Shown here in pieces: positions 5,899-9,908 of a stretch of 9,908 nt of DNA. The position numbers were made by a program, and so were the translations under genes. The stretch spans positions 1-9,908 of the forward strand of contig JBCCFC010000423.1 of NCBI GenBank assembly GCA_039029935.1, in the 5' to 3' direction. Within the stretch, counting starts at the first letter, position 1. Each line of letters opens with the position of its first letter. Origin of the DNA: G039029935 sp039029935. Lineage in GTDB: Bacteria > Chloroflexota > Anaerolineae > Caldilineales > Caldilineaceae. The notes under the pieces are model-generated. The model saw only the letters and a list, made by a program, of their open reading frames with translations, had not been told where the DNA came from and searched no databases.

Positions 5899-6915
5899 AT
5901 GAACATCAACAACATTGGCATCTCATATAGTGTCTCACCGGGGCCACGTCGTTTTCAACGCTTAGAAGAAGGCTTGGCACACATGGCAGAACTGGGCTAC
6001 ACGCTGGTCGAGATCAACCCACACTCACTCGCCATCATCGTCAACGGTGAGATACGCGCGGATGTGCTGGCTGACTTTGCCACCGTCCTCAACAACTTTG
6101 ACTTACGCTACACCATTCACGGCCTCAATCGTCTCAACCTAGCCTATGACCCACGCCGTGAACTGTGCAAACAGATCATGCGCACCCAGATTGAGGTCTG
6201 CCGTGCCGTCAATGCATCAGTGCTGGTCTATCACAGCGGTCTACAGGCACTGGATTTGGTGCGGTATGGTGTCCGTCGCACCCTGCTTAGTGACGATGAA
6301 CTGGCCGAGGGTGCAGCGCACGAGGTGATGGCACTGCGTGAACTTGCACCGCTGGCTGCAGATGCAGGTGTCATCATTGGCATGGAAAATGGCGACTCGC
6401 ACCAGTGGGAGCATGTCCTTATGGCCGATCATGGCCTGCCCCGTGAAGCCCTCTCCAAACACCACGCCCGCCTCCACATCGCCCCCATTGTCCAGCAACT
6501 CGAAACCATCGACCACTCCAACGTTGCCATGACACTCGACATCGCCCACCTCCACATCGCCGCACATGATATGGGACCTACTATGGGTGTTGACTATCTT
6601 ACCGAAATCGAACTGGCCGCACCTTGGACCAAGCACCTCCACGCCAACGACAACTTTGGCCGACTCGACCAAGGCTTTAACCGCGAAATGGATCGTTGGG
6701 CCTATGGCGAAGCGGACATTCACCTGCCGCCAGGGTGGGGCAGCATTCCGTATGAAGATGTGTTTGCGCGTTTGGGTGGGTATCGTGGTGATCTGATCTT
6801 GGAGATTAAGTCTGGGTTTGCGGATTATTTTGGTGAGAGTTTGCGCGTGATGCGTGGGATTGTGGATGGTGTGTGTGTGCGGACTAGGCGGCAGTCAGGC
6901 GCGGTTCTGACTTGA
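5899..6915 (+). CDS. Xylose-isomerase-like TIM-barrel protein (sugar phosphate isomerase/epimerase type)
   Basis: A 338-residue predicted cytoplasmic metal-dependent TIM-barrel enzyme of the AP-endonuclease-2/sugar isomerase group (PF01261). Likely metal or active-site residues sit at strand ends in the usual order: Glu38 (LVEIN), His74 (YTIHG), His112 (VYHSG), Glu163 (GMENGD), Asp214 (MTLDIAH), His246/His248 (KHLHAND), a DIHLPPGWGSIPY segment (273-285) and Glu302 (LILEIKS). This group covers isomerases, epimerases, dehydratases and DNA-repair endonuclease IV; the metal set resembles the sugar branch as much as the nuclease branch, and genome context favours small-molecule metabolism. The start lies 15 nt after the previous stop with no clear Shine-Dalgarno, suggesting translational coupling. 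Its last 60 or so codons switch from C-ending to G/T-ending choices. Confidence 0.88.
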   Translation: MNINNIGISYSVSPGPRRFQRLEEGLAHMAELGYTLVEINPHSLAIIVNGEIRADVLADFATVLNNFDLRYTIHGLNRLNLAYDPRRELCKQIMRTQIEVCRAVNASVLVYHSGLQALDLVRYGVRRTLLSDDELAEGAAHEVMALRELAPLAADAGVIIGMENGDSHQWEHVLMADHGLPREALSKHHARLHIAPIVQQLETIDHSNVAMTLDIAHLHIAAHDMGPTMGVDYLTEIELAAPWTKHLHANDNFGRLDQGFNREMDRWAYGEADIHLPPGWGSIPYEDVFARLGGYRGDLILEIKSGFADYFGESLRVMRGIVDGVCVRTRRQSGAVLT

Positions 6916-6920
6916 TGAGG

Positions 6921-8711
6921 CTATGGCGCATCCGGCAAACCACGAAAATCGAGCAACGTTGCCAACGTATAGAACTGTGTCCAATCGCTGTAGTAGATGC
7001 CTTCTTTCTCTAGCAATTTGATGGCTGGCCCCGTAAACCCTGCCTTGGAGAAGAACCAACGATGAATCTCAACATATCGTTCGGTCTCTTCGGATTTGAC
7101 CGTAAACTTGTTGGATTGCTTGATAAAATGCTCGACCTGCCCTCTGTCCACTTTATCCTTGAGATATTTAGACTCGACCAGCCATACCCCCTCTCGATAG
7201 CGTTTCTCGTTGGACACAACCCAACTCCCAATGACATCAATCTCAACTTTATCGCTGGCAAGGACAATACCGCCTCGACGCTCAATCACCTTGAATTGGG
7301 GTAGCTCTACTGGCTGATTCTGATTAAAATAGCCACCGTCAACCGCTCGCCCATCAAACCCACGCATGATCAAGCGTGCATAGAGTTCGCCAATGTCGCC
7401 CTTGGCCTGATTGAGCTGCCCCAAGATTGTCTTGTACTCTTCTTCCCAATCTTGCATGGCCTCTTCTTCACTCAAATTGAGGATATCAAGTTTGTAGTTA
7501 TACTTAATATAGCGGCGTAACATGGGGTCATTCGGGCCTCTAAATAGACTAACCGACCCCTTTTGCACAATATCAGCCTGATATAATTGGCGTAGCGACT
7601 CCTTAACATCCTTAACTGGTAGCCCCAATTCTTCGGCAAAACGATCTGGGTACATAAGTTGATTGGGGTATTGAGTTGACAAAAACATGACTTTCCTGGT
7701 TGTTGTGCCATCGTTGAGCAAATCGCTATATTTTTCGACCTCTTCGTTATAGTGTTGCCACAGTTTGCCATCAAGATCACCTAGTTCATAAAAAACCACT
7801 TTCTTAAGACTTCTTGGGTCCGTCAAATTATTTGATTCTAAATATTCGCTGTGAAATAATGAGTGAATGCTATAAGGATAACCACCCGTAAACCGCCAGA
7901 TAGCCTCTGCCAACTCATTGCTGACTTCGATTTTGAGCTTATCACCCAATAAAAAGGCCAGTTTATAGGTATTATCCTTATCAAGCGGCTTCAAATGCTT
8001 ATAGTTAAATCGACCTGACAGCATCCCACCCAATGCTTTGCCTACAAGCAAGGAAATGGACGAACCTGAAACAAGCATCGGTGCCCAACGGGTATCAACC
8101 GCCCACTGAAAGCCATTGGTCAAATCAAGCATCAAATCCTGTTTGGGATCATAGACCTTAAGCAATACCTGAAATTCATCGACAATCATGGCTGTACGGA
8201 TTTCTTTGTCCCATGCAACCGTGCGCGGTGTATCAATCGCAAATCTGACCACATTTTGTGATAGACGAGACTTTGTGTTAATGTCGTACCGTTCAAAAAG
8301 CTCGTTCAGAATTTCATCATCAACTTCAGCGGCAATAGGTCGCAACTCATCCATATTAAGATTTCGGCGGATGAGTTCTGGACGATCATGTCGAAAGGCC
8401 AAGAAGCATGAAATATACTTAGACAGGTACATGTCGGCAAAGTCGTCTGTCGTCAAAGTTCGTGTTCCATCTAGGTAGGCTGCAAACGAGACATAAACGG
8501 GCATTACATTCGTTTGCTCACGGAAAAGCCTATTAAACAACTTGCTCAAAATGGCCGTCTTGCCCGTGCGTCGGCGACCAATCAAAGCGTGGCTATTCAA
8601 CGGGAAGTCTGGGATTGTTGATGCCCAACGCCAATAATAGGCGAGATCACCTTCACGGTTGACAAAAAATTCGCCGACTTGATCTTCTAATAATCTCGGT
8701 TCTTGATTCAT
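6921..8711 (-). CDS. Archaeal-type AAA ATPase with C-terminal PD-(D/E)XK nuclease-like domain
   Basis: A 596-residue predicted cytoplasmic protein. Numbered from ATG 8711: Walker A GRRRTGKT (45-52), Walker B MIVDE with Asp178 and Glu179, a VSGSS strand about 35 residues later, and GGYPY (276-280), all typical of the archaeal ATPase (ATPase_2/COG1672) group. A winged-helix-like region spans about 337-386. The C-terminal part has a helix with Glu442, VEID (Asp492) and VESKY (Glu513, Lys515), the E-D-ExK order of PD-(D/E)XK nucleases, as in the DUF234-type tails of related ATPases. The role is unknown; such solitary ATPases are often suspected of acting in defence or mobile-element biology. ATG 8711 is preferred over TTG 8738 and ATG 8732 because AGAGGAA lies 7 nt before it. 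It ends 5 nt from the convergent TIM-barrel gene. Confidence 0.88.
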   Translation of the reverse strand: MNQEPRLLEDQVGEFFVNREGDLAYYWRWASTIPDFPLNSHALIGRRRTGKTAILSKLFNRLFREQTNVMPVYVSFAAYLDGTRTLTTDDFADMYLSKYISCFLAFRHDRPELIRRNLNMDELRPIAAEVDDEILNELFERYDINTKSRLSQNVVRFAIDTPRTVAWDKEIRTAMIVDEFQVLLKVYDPKQDLMLDLTNGFQWAVDTRWAPMLVSGSSISLLVGKALGGMLSGRFNYKHLKPLDKDNTYKLAFLLGDKLKIEVSNELAEAIWRFTGGYPYSIHSLFHSEYLESNNLTDPRSLKKVVFYELGDLDGKLWQHYNEEVEKYSDLLNDGTTTRKVMFLSTQYPNQLMYPDRFAEELGLPVKDVKESLRQLYQADIVQKGSVSLFRGPNDPMLRRYIKYNYKLDILNLSEEEAMQDWEEEYKTILGQLNQAKGDIGELYARLIMRGFDGRAVDGGYFNQNQPVELPQFKVIERRGGIVLASDKVEIDVIGSWVVSNEKRYREGVWLVESKYLKDKVDRGQVEHFIKQSNKFTVKSEETERYVEIHRWFFSKAGFTGPAIKLLEKEGIYYSDWTQFYTLATLLDFRGLPDAP

Positions 8712-8718
8712 TGATGTG

Positions 8719-8725
8719 TTCCTCT
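8719..8725 (-). promoter_or_regulatory. Ribosome binding site that selects ATG 8711
   Basis: On the minus strand AGAGGAA precedes the ATG by 7 nt (CACATCA). The two upstream in-frame starts at 8732 and 8738 have no well-spaced site. Confidence 0.75.
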
Positions 8726-8781
8726 CATCCATCCTCAAACCCCAGTCCTAAAAAGCCAAACAGAAACCAACTGACAGAACA

Positions 8782-8810
8782 AGTATACCAATTTCAAACC
8801 AACACCACAA
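8782..8810 (-). promoter_or_regulatory. Candidate extended -10 promoter of the ATPase gene
   Basis: On the minus strand TTGTGG (8810-8805) is followed after 17 bp by TATACT (8787-8782), and the -10 is preceded by TGG, giving an extended -10 (TGnTATACT). It lies about 70 nt before the ATG at 8711 in the 214-bp spacer between divergent genes. For the rightward gene only a TATGAT at 8870-8875, without a clear -35, was seen. Confidence 0.4.
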
Positions 8811-8910
8811 ACACCCGTGCCATAGAACTGAAACATGCGACCGATCAAGGCATTTACTGGTCGCTATGGTATGATAGTGAATCATATCATTGTTTTGCGT
8901 TAATACCACT

Positions 8911-8917
8911 GGAGGAG
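8911..8917 (+). promoter_or_regulatory. Ribosome binding site that selects ATG 8926
   Basis: GGAGGAG lies 8 nt before the ATG at 8926. The longer reading from 8890 begins 12 codons earlier without a site and would encode this one. Confidence 0.8.
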
Positions 8918-8925
8918 AACCAGAC

Positions 8926-9606
8926 ATGCGTATCAAATTTTATGCACACGCCAGCTTTCGCTTGGAAGGCGACGGCCTCAATGTCATCACCGACCCCTAT
9001 CGACCCGACGTTGCCAAATATGAACCCATCGCCGAACCCGCCGATATTGTGTTAATGAGTTCGCACAATGACCGCTATCATAGCGACCCATCGCACATTA
9101 CGGGGGCACCGACGGTGGTCAACACATTGGCTCTGGATGCGGCTGGTGAAACCATCAAAGGGTTGTATGTGAAACCATTCCACGTCACCGAAAGCGAAAA
9201 GATTCGGACCTATGAGGATCGGGACCCAGACGACAACGCCATGTATCTGTTCACGCTGGATGGCATTCGCATTTTGCACATGGGCGATATCGGTCATGCC
9301 GTTCCAGATGCATATTTAGACGCACTCAAGGGGCAGGTAGATGTTATGTTCAGTCTGACAGGCGACCACTATACCATCCCACTGGATGAGTTGGATGATG
9401 CTATCGGCGCTATTCAGCCCAAAGTGGTCATTCCCATGCACTACAACAATGACCGTTGCCCGCTACAGGTTGACCCTGTGACATCATTTACAGACCGCTA
9501 TCCAGCAGAGCAGGTGCGGTGGGTCAATGGGGCGGCGATTGAGTTGAGTCAAGCAGATTTGCCGACGGATGGGATGCAAATACTTGTTTTTGAGGAGTCG
9601 CGCTAG
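8926..9606 (+). CDS. UlaG-like metallo-beta-lactamase-fold protein with altered metal motif
   Basis: A 226-residue predicted cytoplasmic protein of the Lactamase_B_3/UlaG-like branch. Matching features are the strand FYAHASFRLEGDGLNVITDPY (His8, Asp23), the segment KPFHVTES (His86), ILHMGDIGH (Asp121, His124), and VVIPMHYN (His172) with a normal length. The hallmark HxHxDH is altered: the aligned stretch SHNDRYHS (46-53) keeps His47 and His52 but has Asp49 for the second His and Tyr51 for the Asp. The protein may bind one metal, bind metals differently, or have lost hydrolase activity. Family members include lactonases and phosphodiester hydrolases; the substrate here is unknown. The 39-nt gap to the next gene suggests co-transcription. 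As in the TIM-barrel gene, the 5' part is C-rich and the 3' end G/T-rich on the coding strand. Confidence 0.85.
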   Translation: MRIKFYAHASFRLEGDGLNVITDPYRPDVAKYEPIAEPADIVLMSSHNDRYHSDPSHITGAPTVVNTLALDAAGETIKGLYVKPFHVTESEKIRTYEDRDPDDNAMYLFTLDGIRILHMGDIGHAVPDAYLDALKGQVDVMFSLTGDHYTIPLDELDDAIGAIQPKVVIPMHYNNDRCPLQVDPVTSFTDRYPAEQVRWVNGAAIELSQADLPTDGMQILVFEESR

Positions 9607-9631
9607 TTTTGAGTTGTATATTCAAATAGAT

Positions 9632-9638
9632 GGAGGGA
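9632..9638 (+). promoter_or_regulatory. Ribosome binding site of the right-edge gene
   Basis: GGAGGGA lies 7 nt before the ATG at 9646 and is the main evidence that the truncated reading frame is a real gene. Confidence 0.7.
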
Positions 9639-9645
9639 ATGAATC

Positions 9646-9908
9646 ATGACTGTGATCATTGAACATTATAATGTGCCAACAATGGGGACGATGCGTGTTA
9701 AAGTTGATCGTGTTTTTGACATACTCATTAATGCAGAGGATGCGCGGCAAAGAGTAAGTAGCTGGTTGGTGGATACAATTAGCGATGACATTAGCACAGA
9801 ATCGCCAGAATTGGTCTTACTGGAAGACGTTGTTGTTTGGCGTGTTCCAACACGAATAGATTTTCTGGATCCTAGACATTTGGGCAGAGTGGCGACTGTT
9901 GATGTCGA
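9646..9908 (+). CDS. Hypothetical protein, 3' end cut by the window
   Basis: An open frame of 87 codons from ATG 9646 runs without a stop to the edge. It starts MTVIIEHYNVPTMGTM, then has an acidic, mixed-charge stretch with AEDARQRVSSWLVDTISDD, a hydrophobic LVLLEDVVVWRVPTRIDF segment and HLGRVATVDV at the cut. No signal peptide or membrane helix is seen. The WRVP...G.v..VDV pattern resembles short uncharacterised proteins that I associate with Chloroflexota genomes, but I cannot name a family. It sits 39 nt after the metallo-hydrolase stop and has a strong ribosome binding site, so it is probably in the same transcript. Confidence 0.7.
   Translation, partial: MTVIIEHYNVPTMGTMRVKVDRVFDILINAEDARQRVSSWLVDTISDDISTESPELVLLEDVVVWRVPTRIDFLDPRHLGRVATVDV

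Noticed and set aside
6241..6723. Minus-strand open frame of 160 codons inside the TIM-barrel gene
   Set aside because: It is antisense to strands and metal residues of the real protein; its length comes from the C-rich codon patch of that gene.
211..8711. A joint defence island made of the STAND NTPase and the ATPase-nuclease protein
   Set aside because: They are more than 4 kb apart, separated by an esterase and a metabolic-looking operon on the other strand, with no mobile element or other defence gene between them.
8711..9055. Plus-strand open frame of 114 codons across the divergent spacer
   Set aside because: Its second part overlaps the metallo-hydrolase out of frame, it has no ribosome binding site, and it begins exactly over the ATPase start region. 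A small gene in 8711-8925 is not excluded but is unsupported.

Overview
The window looks like chromosomal DNA from an uncultured or little-studied Chloroflexota (Anaerolineae/Caldilineae-like) bacterium. The evidence is indirect. A STAND ATPase carries a 42-residue TPR array, a secreted esterase has a long Thr-Pro linker, there is a stand-alone archaeal-type ATPase, palindromic repeats lie between genes, and the base composition is moderate. No rRNA, tRNA, integrase, transposase or CRISPR array was seen, so the lineage call is an inference.

Layout, left to right. Positions 1-118 hold two copies of a composite palindromic repeat that probably continues past the left edge. A large minus-strand gene (211-2766) encodes an NB-ARC-type STAND NTPase with seven near-identical TPRs and a very basic tail. 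It is separated by an AT-richer spacer with a striking 8-bp-phased GCTGA array from a plus-strand secreted esterase of the polyhydroxybutyrate depolymerase/LpqC type (3045-4274). Two plus-strand genes follow as a probable operon: a nucleotide pyrophosphatase/phosphodiesterase-like metalloenzyme (4417-5883) and a xylose-isomerase-like TIM-barrel protein (5899-6915). They converge, with only 5 nt between stop codons, on a minus-strand AAA ATPase with a C-terminal PD-(D/E)XK-like nuclease signature (6921-8711). Divergent from that ATPase are an UlaG-like metallo-beta-lactamase-fold gene whose main metal motif is altered (8926-9606) and a short gene of unknown function, cut by the right edge (9646-9908).

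How the genes may work together. The phosphodiesterase and TIM-barrel pair is the only clear functional unit. Both predicted proteins are cytoplasmic metalloenzymes and may act successively on a phosphorylated polyol, sugar or phosphonate; the substrate is unknown. The STAND NTPase and the ATPase-nuclease protein are both of types often found in conflict or defence settings, but they are over 4 kb apart and no other defence gene is visible, so a joint system is not supported. Start codons for five genes were moved inward from the longest ORF because a good Shine-Dalgarno sequence sits just before the inner start.
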